Part shown: positions 45,339 through 53,992 of the stretch, one piece after another
Position numbering within the stretch: position 1 is the stretch's first letter
Layout of the letters: every line of letters starts with the position of its first letter
Origin: Planctomycetota bacterium
Lineage (GTDB): Bacteria > Planctomycetota > Phycisphaerae > Phycisphaerales > SM1A02
NCBI GenBank assembly: GCA_017859745.1
Contig: JAFMML010000006.1
Coordinates: 1-64,000 of the forward strand
Direction: 5' to 3'
Length of the DNA stretch: 64,000 nucleotides
Made by a program: the position numbers and the translations under genes
Notes under the pieces: model-generated
What the model was told of the DNA's origin: nothing
The model's input: the letters and a program-made list of their open reading frames with translations, nothing else
Database searches by the model: none

Positions 45339-45441
45339 GCGCCGGCCCGAAGTGCGACGCGGTGCCAGTCCGACTCTGTCCGACCAGTCCGACATGTCCG
45401 ACGTCCGACATGTCCGACGTCCGACCCGTCCGACCCGTCCA
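45339..45441. repeat. Degenerate TGTCCGAC repeat downstream of comEC
   Basis: The block gcgccggcccgaagtgcgac is followed by about eight words related to tgtccgac, including two exact copies of gacatgtccgacgtcc in tandem (45391 and 45407). It matches the arrangement at 42164-42230 on the other side of comEC. The 238-base gap holds no gene; the repeat ends just before the RidA promoter. Confidence 0.6.
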
Positions 45442-45454
45442 CCGACGCCCGCAC

Positions 45455-45460
45455 TACCCT
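45455..45460 (+). promoter_or_regulatory. Candidate leaderless -10 element for the RidA-family gene
   Basis: TACCCT ends six bases before the ATG at 45467, with no ribosome site. The same hexamer and spacing occur at 9953. Confidence 0.45.
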
Positions 45461-45466
45461 TCGGGC

Positions 45467-45886
45467 ATGAGCGACATCCACTCCACGCGGGCTCCCGAGG
45501 CGGTCGGTCCCTTTCCCCACGCCAAGCGGGTCGGCGACCTGCTGTTCCTCTCGGGCATCGGCCCCCGCACCCGCGGCAGCAAGGCGATTCCGGGAGTGAC
45601 CCTCGCCCCGGACGGCTCGATCGAGTCCTACGACTTCGACGTCCAGTGCCGGGCGTGCATCGAGAACGTCCGCACGGTCATGGAGGACTCGGGGGTGCCG
45701 TTCGAGAACATCGTCGACGTGCTCTGCTTCCTGACCGACATGAAGCGGGACTTCAAGGCGTTCAACCGGATCTACGGCGAGCACTTCGCCGGCGATGGCA
45801 AGCCCAACCCGACCCGGACCACCATCGAGGTCGGAAGTCTGCCCACGCCGATCGCCGTCGAGCTGAAGGTGATCGCAAGGGTGTAG
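45467..45886 (+). CDS. RidA/YjgF/YER057c-family protein
   Basis: A 139-residue single-domain protein. RidA-family enzymes hydrolyse reactive enamine/imine intermediates. Motifs seen are VGDLLFLSGIGPRTRG, NVRTVMEDSGVPFENIVDVLCFLTD in two strands, NRIYGEHF, and the signature NPTRTTIEVGSLPTPIAVELKVIA. The Arg of PTRTT, equivalent to catalytic Arg105 of RidA, is present. It is closer to the 2-aminomuconate-deaminase/RutC-like subgroup than to RidA proper, so the substrate is open. The ATG follows a -10-like TACCCT by six bases. Confidence 0.9.
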   Translation: MSDIHSTRAPEAVGPFPHAKRVGDLLFLSGIGPRTRGSKAIPGVTLAPDGSIESYDFDVQCRACIENVRTVMEDSGVPFENIVDVLCFLTDMKRDFKAFNRIYGEHFAGDGKPNPTRTTIEVGSLPTPIAVELKVIARV

Positions 45887-45928
45887 GCGGCGCCCGTCGC
45901 GATCACCGTCGGGTCGCCCTCGGGATCG

Positions 45929-45957
45929 TTGCCCTTCCAGCTCGCCTTCTCTACGCT
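45929..45957 (+). promoter_or_regulatory. Candidate promoter of the GTPase operon
   Basis: TTGCCC (45929-45934) and TACGCT (45952-45957) are 17 bases apart, each with four consensus matches. The leader to the GTG at 46039 would be about 75 bases. The rest of the 152-base gap shows nothing else. Confidence 0.45.
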
Positions 45958-46038
45958 TCGACAGGCGGCGGCGCTGGAAGGTCCATCGATGTCGTCGAAC
46001 CGTCGTCGACGACGTCCGTCGATCCGTCAGGGGGACCC

Positions 46039-47226
46039 GTGAGCGATCCAAGGGCAACCACCGAGTCGGATGCGGACGAGGCCACCGTTCCCGATTCCAT
46101 CCTCTCCGAGTCCCCCGGAGACGAGGACACCGCGGCCGATCCGGATGCGATGACGACACCTTCGGTCCGCGAGTCCACGCCATCCGGTCCAGCGATCGAT
46201 TCCGATCCCGGCGCCACGGGGTCGTGGGGTCGTTCGACGACCCTCGAAGCCACCGACGCGGGCATCTCCGAGAGTCAGGAGCCGTCGACAGCGGTCCCAA
46301 CGTCGCCGACTCGTCGGCCTGTGGCGTCGGGTGCCGTTCGGGATCGCATCGTCATCCTCGGCCGTCGCAACGCCGGCAAGACGATCTTCCTCGCGCGGGT
46401 CTACGAGCAGTTGTGGCGCTCGACGGACAACTTCCACATGCGGGCCCTCGACGGCAACGACCACCTCTTCTTCATGGAGACGGCACGGGTGCTGTCGGAG
46501 CGGGTGTGGCCACCGGCGACCGGTTCGAGCACCCAGGTCCATCTCGAGGTCACCCTCGAGGGACGCACCCGAAAGGTGACGAGCCTCGACTACTCGGGCG
46601 AGGTGTTCAAGCGGGCGTTCATCGACGGCTCGGTCGATCCGGGAACCATCGAACTGCTGGCAAACCTCGACCGGGCGGCCGCAGTCATTCTGCTGGTCGA
46701 TCCCGGCATCGTGCTGCACGGAACGCCTGAGCAGATCGCCGAGGACGAGTTCGGCCTGACCGCTGCGGTTCGGCGAGTGCGTCAGGGAACGGGAGGGGGC
46801 TCGATTCCCATCGCGTTGGTGCTCACCAAGCTCGACCTGCATGGTCGAGTGGTTCGAGAGTGCGGTGGTCTCGTCGGCTTCGTCAAGAACCACCTGTTTC
46901 CACTGCTTCGCGCCTTGCACCGGGTTCGCGTCTTCGGCTGCGTTGCGGTCCGAAGTCGACCCGACGCGATGGGACGGCCTCGCCCCGATCCGGCGACGCC
47001 GCCCATGGGTCTGCTCGAGCCGCTGGAGTACTGCATGAAGGCGATGCCGGAGACTCCGGCGGCGGCTCAGGTCTCCACGGCCCGGGCCGCAGCACCCTCG
47101 ACCGAGACCGCCGACGATGCCGGAGCATTCGCCCGCCTGGCACTGCCGCTGGGCATCGTGGCGGCGGCGGGGATCGCCGCAGGATTCATCATCGCCTGGG
47201 CCTTGGGCATGGTGGGAGGCACGTGA
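46039..47226 (+). CDS. Membrane-tailed TRAFAC-type GTPase
   Basis: A 395-residue protein. Residues 1-100 are acidic and Ser/Pro-rich, probably disordered. The GTPase domain has Walker A GRRNAGKT (108-115), a DxxG switch motif DYSG (184-187) and the base-recognition motif TKLD (263-266), so it should bind GTP specifically. It ends with a single membrane helix (LPLGIVAAAGIAAGFIIAWAL, about 368-390), placing the catalytic part in the cytoplasm. The GTG start follows caggggg; the long open frame upstream runs through the repeat and RidA gene and is not coding. Its stop overlaps the next ATG by one base. I relate it to the GTPases of the GAP1-associated systems described computationally for bacteria. 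Confidence 0.87.
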   Translation: MSDPRATTESDADEATVPDSILSESPGDEDTAADPDAMTTPSVRESTPSGPAIDSDPGATGSWGRSTTLEATDAGISESQEPSTAVPTSPTRRPVASGAVRDRIVILGRRNAGKTIFLARVYEQLWRSTDNFHMRALDGNDHLFFMETARVLSERVWPPATGSSTQVHLEVTLEGRTRKVTSLDYSGEVFKRAFIDGSVDPGTIELLANLDRAAAVILLVDPGIVLHGTPEQIAEDEFGLTAAVRRVRQGTGGGSIPIALVLTKLDLHGRVVRECGGLVGFVKNHLFPLLRALHRVRVFGCVAVRSRPDAMGRPRPDPATPPMGLLEPLEYCMKAMPETPAAAQVSTARAAAPSTETADDAGAFARLALPLGIVAAAGIAAGFIIAWALGMVGGT

Positions 47227-49361
47227 TGGCTCCGGTCCCTGCGGGACTCGGCGAAGCGATGGTCTCGACGCATCTCTTCGGATCGCACGAGGGCTACCGC
47301 ACCTTGGCGCGAAGCGTCGACGTCACCGACGCGGAGGATGCCGAGCTTGCGGTCTTCGGGTTCGGCCAGACGGCCGATCAGGATGTGCTCGAAGCGCTCG
47401 AGACGGCCCCGACGGCGTATGGCCGTCCGCTTGCGGGTGGCCGCGTCGCCATCACCCGCATCTTCGCCGGACCAGCCGACGAGTCGGGCCGGGCGACCCT
47501 TGAATTGAGAACGATTCTGATCTCCCCCAGCTCGATCGGCGATCTGCTCTCGACGGGCTTCGGAGGGATCCTTCATCAGCGTTCGCTCTGGAATCGATCG
47601 TCGTTCGAGAAGGGCAGCACCCTTCGGGTCGTTCCGGTGCGTGGTGCCTCCGAACGTTCACCCGCCGCGGAAGAGGCCTTTGCGGCGTGGTCCGAGGCGG
47701 TGATCGATCCGACGCCCATGCGGGGCGGCGGCACCAGCGACGAACCACCGTTGCTTCCGGTCTCGGATCGACCGATGGTCCTGTTGGAGCCGGAGCCGGA
47801 AGGCTCGACCGCGCTCGCGGCTCTGGCGGCCTCGTTGACGCCGACCGATCTCTCGAGTCTCCGCTGGGGGGTGCGGCTGCTCTCGACGGGGGTGCCGGTC
47901 GACGTGGCGACGTTGTCTCCGTCGGGCCGCATCGCCTCGGGACGATCGGTCGTGCGTCATCGGATGGGATCCAGCGACCATGGCATCGCCTCCGAGGCGC
48001 TCGCGGAGACCCGAGGATCCGACCGTCTTCCCAGCCTTGGTTCCGTGGCGCGTCGTGCCGTGGTCGAGTCGTCGCCCGCCGCACCGGGATTGGCCGCACT
48101 CCGCACGACGGTTCTTGCCGCTGCGCCGATCGTGCTGGTCGTCCTCGTCATCCTGATCGTCGCGAACGGTTGGCGACGTGACGACTCGATCGAGGTGGCG
48201 TCGGCGAGCGACATCGAAGCGTCGTCGTTGCCGCTCCGGGGATCCCGGTCCGATTCCGCCGAAAGGGCGGGGACCAAGGCGCCCGACCAGAGCACGCCTC
48301 CGCCGACGCCAACGGTGACGACGGCCCCTGGTCCTTCGGCGAAGGCGTATCGCGATCGATCCACACCGAGTTCGCGGCCTTCCACATCGAATCCCAACGA
48401 GAACCCGGCATCGACCGCCACGCCGTCACGATCGGGTGATTCGCAGGATGGAATCGACGGCGACTTGGACGGCGAGTCGATGGCACGGGATCCGTCGAAC
48501 GACCCGCCTGCCGCCGGGGTCGCGCCCGACGCCGTGTCCGGAGATTCCGAGGCAGAACCCGCGAACGATCCCGCAACCGACCCATCGAGTCCCACGAGCG
48601 ACGACGCGGTCGAAGGCGTCTCCGACGCGAAGGACGCCGTGGAATCGGAGGCGTCGCCGATTCCGCCATCGGCCGCCGCCGGTTCCGCCGCGTCTTCCTC
48701 CTCCGCGACGATGGTGGAGGACGATGCGGCCGGCGATCTCGTCGACGATCCGAAGACTGGACTTGCCGACGACGATCCCTGCGTGATCTGCGGCGCCGAT
48801 CTCGGGAGATTGAGAGATCAGCTCGCACGGGCGAGGGCGTCGGATGCGCTTGGCGATCGCAAGGCGTTCGATGCGGCGATGGCCTCGGTGATCGCGTTGC
48901 TTCGGTCGATCGGGCTCGAGTCGGTCGAGGACGAGCATCGAGCCGAGGTCCTCAAGCGCCTTCGCGGCAACCAGCGTCCCGATCCGACTCGATTCGCGGA
49001 GGACTGGCGGACTCTTCGACTGCTCCTGTGTCGCCTGGAGGCCTGGCACGCGGTGCTCGACGAACTCGATGCGATCGCGGAGCGTTTCCCGAGCGGCACG
49101 CCGTACCGTCGAGAACTCGCCGGCCTGCGCCGCGACGCCCTCTGGGTGCGAGGCTCGGAACGAATCGAACCGGCGATGATCCGGGTTCGAATCGGTCGTC
49201 TGAAGCAGACGCTTCGGCAGCAGCTCGAGAACGCCGTGGTCCTGCAGTCGGCGGAGATCTCTGCATGGCTGGATCTGGAGCAGGACGTGGGTTCGCAGGC
49301 GTGGTCGGAAGGTCGCTTCCGACCACCAGCGGCGCTGGCCGTCGTGGAGTCGGACTCGTGA
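47226..49361 (+). CDS. GAP1-like (GTPase-associated) membrane protein
   Basis: A 711-residue protein. The first ~270 residues (starting VSTHLFGSHEGYRTLARS) resemble the N-terminal domain of GTPase-associated protein 1 families: a repeated beta/alpha domain without catalytic motif. One membrane helix (APIVLVVLVILIVANGW, about 297-315) is followed by a 200-residue Ser/Pro/Asp-rich linker. A short C-P-x2-C-like element (DDDPCVICGADL) leads into a C-terminal helical domain (about 525-711). The ATG overlaps the GTPase stop (TGATG), implying a stoichiometric partner. The family assignment is from memory of sequence style and needs an HMM search. Confidence 0.75.
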   Translation: MAPVPAGLGEAMVSTHLFGSHEGYRTLARSVDVTDAEDAELAVFGFGQTADQDVLEALETAPTAYGRPLAGGRVAITRIFAGPADESGRATLELRTILISPSSIGDLLSTGFGGILHQRSLWNRSSFEKGSTLRVVPVRGASERSPAAEEAFAAWSEAVIDPTPMRGGGTSDEPPLLPVSDRPMVLLEPEPEGSTALAALAASLTPTDLSSLRWGVRLLSTGVPVDVATLSPSGRIASGRSVVRHRMGSSDHGIASEALAETRGSDRLPSLGSVARRAVVESSPAAPGLAALRTTVLAAAPIVLVVLVILIVANGWRRDDSIEVASASDIEASSLPLRGSRSDSAERAGTKAPDQSTPPPTPTVTTAPGPSAKAYRDRSTPSSRPSTSNPNENPASTATPSRSGDSQDGIDGDLDGESMARDPSNDPPAAGVAPDAVSGDSEAEPANDPATDPSSPTSDDAVEGVSDAKDAVESEASPIPPSAAAGSAASSSSATMVEDDAAGDLVDDPKTGLADDDPCVICGADLGRLRDQLARARASDALGDRKAFDAAMASVIALLRSIGLESVEDEHRAEVLKRLRGNQRPDPTRFAEDWRTLRLLLCRLEAWHAVLDELDAIAERFPSGTPYRRELAGLRRDALWVRGSERIEPAMIRVRIGRLKQTLRQQLENAVVLQSAEISAWLDLEQDVGSQAWSEGRFRPPAALAVVESDS

Positions 49362-52153
49362 GGACGCCCGTCGTGCGTGATCTCGGACTCGCATGCTCGA
49401 TCGTCTGCGGCATCGCCCTCGTGGGCTGCCGAAGCGATCCCCATCCCTCGGAACCGGAAGAGGCCGAGATCGTGGCGGCCCGCATCGATCGGGTCCGGAT
49501 CGATCCGACCGCGCGGCCCGATCCCGACCAACGCGACGACGCCGATGAACCCTCCGAACTCGAATCGGCGGCGATCGAAGCGGCGCGTCTCGAGGCGATG
49601 CGCGTGAAGCTCGAGACGTCGCCGAGCGGGTCTTCGACGGCGACCGGCGGGTCCGAGGATGCCAGCGGCAGCGGAAGCGGCGACGACGACGGGGGACGTG
49701 CCAGCGCCGAGAGCGAATCAGATCGAGAGGCAGGCGGCGACGGACGGCAAGGCGACGGTTCGTCGGCGGAAGGTGCCGGCGACGGCGGCGAACAGGGATC
49801 GAGCACGGGATCCGATGCCGAATCGAGCGGCGGCAACGCCGGGACTTCGGCAGGATCGGCTGGCGATTCCTCCGGCGAATCTTCCGGCAACGGATCGGGA
49901 TCGCCGTCGAATCCAGCTTCGACCTCCTCCTCCAGCGCGTCTCCCACCGTATCTCCCACCGTATCCCCCACCGTATCCCCAGCTTCGAGCGGTTCGACAG
50001 GCTCCGGAACAAGCGGCGCCGGAGGACGGAATGCCGGTTCGTCGCCCGGTGACGGGGGCGATGCGTCGGACGAGGCGGCATCGGGAGAGGCCGGCAACGG
50101 CTCCGGACAAGCCACTCGATCGACCGGAGTCCCGACGACGGCGGGTGGCGCCGGCGTGGGGAGAGGAACCGGCGAGCTCGCTTCGGTGCGAGATCGAAGC
50201 GACGAGTTCGTCGAGGGCGATGGTGGTACGTCCGGAGATGCGGCGGGAGGCTCGGGCGGAGATCCGGGCTTCATCGAACCCGAGGCGATGACCGGAAGCG
50301 GCGATCGACTGCCCGGCGGCGGCGCCTCGACGGGCGGTGGTTCGGGCGAATCGACCGAGCGCGGCGACGGCGTCGGTGGAGGTGGTTCCGAGGCAGGAGG
50401 CGGACGGGAGGGCGGCGCTGCGGGCGACGAGGATGCACCGGCGTCGACCACGATCGGCACGCTGGAGTTGGAGACGACCGATGGCGGCTCCGCATCGGAC
50501 GAGGCGGAGGCGGACGACTTCCTCGATGCGCCCGTCGTGCTCGATGCGCCGTCGAGCGCCGATGGCGACACGTCGGAGGCACCTGACGCGCAGCGTCCGG
50601 AGACGTCGCGTGTCGACGAGGAGCCCTCGAGCGCCGATCTCGAGACGACCACCGCTTCGAACCCAGCCGACGGGGCCGACCTGGGACTCGATGGTGTCCG
50701 TGCCGAGACGGATCTCGAGGGCGTGGTGGGGACGCCGGGCCGCGATTCGCCGGAGTCCTCGATGCTGGATGCCGAAGTCGTGCCCGAAGACCGACACCAG
50801 ACGGGGATCGAGGACGCCTCGGCCGACGGTGGCGTCGTGCGATCCGACGAGTCGAACGCCGACTCCGGCGCGGCCGTGCACTCCGATCGGAGACGCGGTT
50901 CGAGACCGAGCGCGGCCCCGGAGCGAGGCGGCGACGGAATCGTCGAAGGCGTCGAGGCGGGATCGGGACCAGGATCGGGACCAGGATCGGGACCAGGTTC
51001 GGGCGAAAGGTCGGTCGAAACGGGCGCATCGTCCGAATCGGTTCCGCTTCGAGATCGACTGTCGGTGCCCGAAGTCGATCTTGCGCCGATCGAGACCTCG
51101 CTCGACCGTAGAGACCATCGTTCGGACGAGGCGCCCCGGGACGACCCTGCATGGCTGCTGCGGGGCGCGTGGGAGCAGATCGACGCCGATCCGAACGGCC
51201 CCGACTTCGCGCCGGGAGGCTACGAGCGCAACATCGTCGCCATCGATCCGCGCGAAGGCACCTTGGAGGTCTACCGGGTGTATCGCGGCGGGATCGTCGT
51301 CTCGGGTGCGTTTCGCGCGGAGCTTCTTCCCGAGGGCACGTTGCTTCTCTCCGCCGACGATCGGTTGCCGCACCGGTTTCCCAGGGAGGCCATTCGACTC
51401 GGTGGCGCCGTGGTCGTCGAGCCACCCATCGAACCGGTGGATCTCGATCGACGGTGGAGCTTCGCCGACGGGGTCTTCGAGATCGAGGGCAGGCGCTTCG
51501 CGAGAATCGACCGCGATGCGTTCGAGCGGGTCACCCGTGGCGCGACGACCTCGCCGCCTCGGGAGCAGGCCGCGCTCGATGGCGGGACCGCTCCGGTCGC
51601 CGACGTCGGGAACGACTCGGACGGCGTCGCCGATCCCGCCGCCTCGGTCGACTTCTTCGGCACCAGCATCGTGGGCCGGCACATCTGCTACGTCGTGGAC
51701 ATCTCCGGATCGATGGCCGGTCCCCGACTTGCCGCGGCACTCGACGAACTCGCTCGCAGCATTCGAGCCCTGCCGCCGGACCGATCGTTCTACGTGTTGT
51801 TCTTCAGCGGGGGCAAGCTGGTGCTGGAGGATCGCTGGCAGCGGGCGACGAGCGGTCGCAAGCGGGCGTTCACCTCGCGATTCGTGGACATCGAGGCGCA
51901 GGGCGGCACCGAGCCTCGGCAGGCGATCGAGCACGCCTTCACGAAGCTCGTTCCGGTTCCGGACGAGATCCACTTCATGACCGACGGGCAGATCCCGACC
52001 GACACGCCGCGTCTGCTGCTCGATCTGAACGGTGGTCGAATCCGCACCGTCGTCCACACCTACGCCTTCGGCGACTCGAGCGGCGGCGCGGTGCTCGAAC
52101 GGATCGCCGCCGAGCACGGTGGCCAGTACCGGTTCGTGCCCGATCGTCCCTGA
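49358..52153 (+). CDS. vWA-domain lipoprotein with very long disordered linker
   Basis: A 931-residue protein. The GTG start overlaps the previous stop (GTGA). The signal ends in a lipobox LVGC with Cys24. Residues about 30-585 are almost entirely Gly, Ser, Asp, Glu and Ala, including two stretches from 12-base tandem repeats. A small beta domain (about 590-720, GGYERNIVAIDPREGTLEVY) precedes a C-terminal vWA domain with MIDAS D781-x-S-x-S785 (VVDISGSMAG) and a late MTDGQIPTD metal-site Asp. It would hang in the periplasm on a flexible tether and bind a partner through a metal ion. It is the last gene of the plus operon and faces the convergent ExbBD operon. Confidence 0.85.
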   Translation: MRTPVVRDLGLACSIVCGIALVGCRSDPHPSEPEEAEIVAARIDRVRIDPTARPDPDQRDDADEPSELESAAIEAARLEAMRVKLETSPSGSSTATGGSEDASGSGSGDDDGGRASAESESDREAGGDGRQGDGSSAEGAGDGGEQGSSTGSDAESSGGNAGTSAGSAGDSSGESSGNGSGSPSNPASTSSSSASPTVSPTVSPTVSPASSGSTGSGTSGAGGRNAGSSPGDGGDASDEAASGEAGNGSGQATRSTGVPTTAGGAGVGRGTGELASVRDRSDEFVEGDGGTSGDAAGGSGGDPGFIEPEAMTGSGDRLPGGGASTGGGSGESTERGDGVGGGGSEAGGGREGGAAGDEDAPASTTIGTLELETTDGGSASDEAEADDFLDAPVVLDAPSSADGDTSEAPDAQRPETSRVDEEPSSADLETTTASNPADGADLGLDGVRAETDLEGVVGTPGRDSPESSMLDAEVVPEDRHQTGIEDASADGGVVRSDESNADSGAAVHSDRRRGSRPSAAPERGGDGIVEGVEAGSGPGSGPGSGPGSGERSVETGASSESVPLRDRLSVPEVDLAPIETSLDRRDHRSDEAPRDDPAWLLRGAWEQIDADPNGPDFAPGGYERNIVAIDPREGTLEVYRVYRGGIVVSGAFRAELLPEGTLLLSADDRLPHRFPREAIRLGGAVVVEPPIEPVDLDRRWSFADGVFEIEGRRFARIDRDAFERVTRGATTSPPREQAALDGGTAPVADVGNDSDGVADPAASVDFFGTSIVGRHICYVVDISGSMAGPRLAAALDELARSIRALPPDRSFYVLFFSGGKLVLEDRWQRATSGRKRAFTSRFVDIEAQGGTEPRQAIEHAFTKLVPVPDEIHFMTDGQIPTDTPRLLLDLNGGRIRTVVHTYAFGDSSGGAVLERIAAEHGGQYRFVPDRP
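49941..49980 (+). repeat. 12-bp tandem repeat (three copies) in the vWA lipoprotein gene
   Basis: ctcccaccgtat at 49941, 49953 and (one change) 49965, then a partial copy. It encodes the repeated SPTV in the disordered linker and keeps frame, so copy number can change without breaking the gene. Confidence 0.75.
50961..50996 (+). repeat. 12-bp tandem repeat (three exact copies) in the vWA lipoprotein gene
   Basis: gatcgggaccag occurs at 50961, 50973 and 50985, coding for GPGS units of the linker just before the structured part. Length variation would again be in frame. Confidence 0.75.
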
Positions 52154-52171
52154 GGCCTCGCCGCCCGATCT

Positions 52172-53146
52172 TCACTGGGCGGTGGTCCGTCCCTCGAGGA
52201 TGGTGTCCCGGTAGATCCCTCCAGACTCGATCTCGACGGGTGCGACGTCGTAGAGGAAACCCCGCTTCGCGATGGCGGCGCGGAACGCCGTGAAGGCGTC
52301 GAAGGAGTCCGGATCGCACTTGATCGAGATCACGTGGCGCATGGGGTCGAGCATCGACATGGCGCGACGCCACTCGCGGTCGCGCTCGAGATCGCTCCAG
52401 TCATCCCCATCGGGATCGCGGAGATCGACGCCGCCCCCGATGCGGAGGCGGATCGCCCGATCGATGTGCTGACCACCCGCCCTCCAGCAGTAGTGGACGA
52501 TCGCCTCGCTGGACTCCGGCACGACGGCCTGCTCGTTCCAGGTGCACCAGCTGTCGCATGGATGCGCGAGTCGGTCCGACCAGTCGTTGATCAGATGGGC
52601 CCGGTCCCGCCACAGGACGACCTGCACCGGAAGGCGGCCGACCAGCTCGCGACGTCGCGGCGTGCGGACGGAGATCTCCTTGGTCTCGCGAATTCGGGTC
52701 GTCGCGTCCTCGAGCGCCGCGATCTCGGCCTCGATCTCGGGCAGGCTCTCCTCGATCGACTGCGCCTCGGTGCGCTCCTCGTCGACGGCCTCGCGCAGAC
52801 TTGCAAGCAGCATCGCCCGACGCTGCACCTCCCGTTCCGCCTCCTCGAGCATCGCGCGGGCCTCGGCAAGAGCCGCTTCGTCGGCTGCGATCTCCGATTC
52901 GTCGATCGAGGCGATCGCCCTCTCCAGCGCCGAACGACGCCGCTCCGCGAGGACACGGTCGTCCACGGCGAACTCCTCGTCGGGCGGTGCGATCTCCGGT
53001 TCGATGGCGCTGCCCCGGGTGGATACGAGAAGCGCCACGAGCATCGCCACGAAGATGAACAGCCCGAACATGTTGCAGATCGTGTCCAGCAGCAGGTCCA
53101 GGCCGTCCCCGTCCTCGCCGGCGCCGCGGACTCCTCGGGCGCTCAT
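52172..53146 (-). CDS. ExbD-like stator protein, type with DTICNMFG helix
   Basis: A 324-residue protein with one N-terminal membrane helix containing an acidic residue, LLLDTICNMFGLFIFVAMLV (about 17-37), the likely proton-binding Asp. A long charged coiled coil (about 60-160) and a C-terminal alpha/beta domain (about 170-324) follow. The layout is that of ExbD/TolR/MotB stators. The ATG at 53146 overlaps the stop of the first ExbD-like gene; the longer frame upstream lies within that gene. Its stop is 18 bases from the convergent vWA lipoprotein gene. Confidence 0.8.
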   Translation of the reverse strand: MSARGVRGAGEDGDGLDLLLDTICNMFGLFIFVAMLVALLVSTRGSAIEPEIAPPDEEFAVDDRVLAERRRSALERAIASIDESEIAADEAALAEARAMLEEAEREVQRRAMLLASLREAVDEERTEAQSIEESLPEIEAEIAALEDATTRIRETKEISVRTPRRRELVGRLPVQVVLWRDRAHLINDWSDRLAHPCDSWCTWNEQAVVPESSEAIVHYCWRAGGQHIDRAIRLRIGGGVDLRDPDGDDWSDLERDREWRRAMSMLDPMRHVISIKCDPDSFDAFTAFRAAIAKRGFLYDVAPVEIESGGIYRDTILEGRTTAQ

Positions 53147-53979
53147 GGCGAGGACTCCTCGATGGGTTTGGGTCTGGCGGCCGGAAATCGATCCGACGTC
53201 CATCGGTCCTCGGCCAGCAGGTCGACGCCCACGGCGACGTCGCGGTAGCGATCGTCCTCGCGCAGCAGGCGAAGCAGCGCCGACCAGGTCGCGAGTCCCG
53301 ACGGCTTGAGGACCACCAGAAGCGTCCGCTCCCGCCAGTCCTCCCGCGCCGTGAAGAGCTCGAGCAGGTTCGACGCGGCGCGCTCCGGCGTCATGTCGGA
53401 GAGCGCGACCGACGCTTCGCTCTCCTGATCGAACGAGAGCACCACGCGGTCCGAGGAGATCTCCGCCACCGTCGGCGGATGCGGCGACTCGTCGGACACG
53501 AGGTAGACGATCCGCTGGCGACGCCGCACTTCGTCGAGGTCCTCGGCGAGGCGGTCGCGACGGCGGGCGAGCGCCGCGGCGATCGCGTCCTCGGCGTCGA
53601 GTTCGCGATCCCGAAGGGTCTCGACGAGCGCGGCATCGGCGGTCTCGATCTCCCGCCGCGCGAGCGCAAGTTCCGCATCGAGGGCGATCAGGCGTCGTCG
53701 GGTCCGGGCGAGTTCGGCGATGGGATCCTCGCCCGCGCGGGCCTCGAGTTCGGCCAGCCTCGCTTCGAGGCGCGAGACCTCGAGTTCGATCTCGGAGAGT
53801 TCCTCGGTCCGCAAGGCGTCGGGTTCGGGGGTCTCGGTGGAGGCGGACGCATCGGCGATGGAGGTGCCCACCTGCAGGATCAGGACCAGCGTCAGCAGCA
53901 GCGTCAGGCCGATGGTGCAGACCATCACGTCCTGAAACGAGAAGAAGGAGACAGGGGCGCCGTGTCCGCGTCGTCGCAT
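53143..53979 (-). CDS. ExbD-like stator protein, type with FSFQD helix
   Basis: A 278-residue protein whose single membrane helix reads SFFSFQDVMVCTIGLTLLLT (about 10-30), with an Asp at the proton-pathway position. A coiled coil (about 60-145, LEARLAELEARAGEDP) leads to a periplasmic alpha/beta domain. This FSFQD type and the DTICN type usually come as a pair in planctomycetes. The ATG lies 13 bases after the ExbB-like stop, and its stop overlaps the next gene (ATGA). Confidence 0.8.
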   Translation of the reverse strand: MRRRGHGAPVSFFSFQDVMVCTIGLTLLLTLVLILQVGTSIADASASTETPEPDALRTEELSEIELEVSRLEARLAELEARAGEDPIAELARTRRRLIALDAELALARREIETADAALVETLRDRELDAEDAIAAALARRRDRLAEDLDEVRRRQRIVYLVSDESPHPPTVAEISSDRVVLSFDQESEASVALSDMTPERAASNLLELFTAREDWRERTLLVVLKPSGLATWSALLRLLREDDRYRDVAVGVDLLAEDRWTSDRFPAARPKPIEESSP

Positions 53980-53992
53980 CTGAGAGACCGGT

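Noticed and set aside
45366-45441. CRISPR array made of the TGTCCGAC repeats
   Set aside because: The repeat word is about 8 bases, degenerate and without unique spacers of constant length. No cas genes are present.
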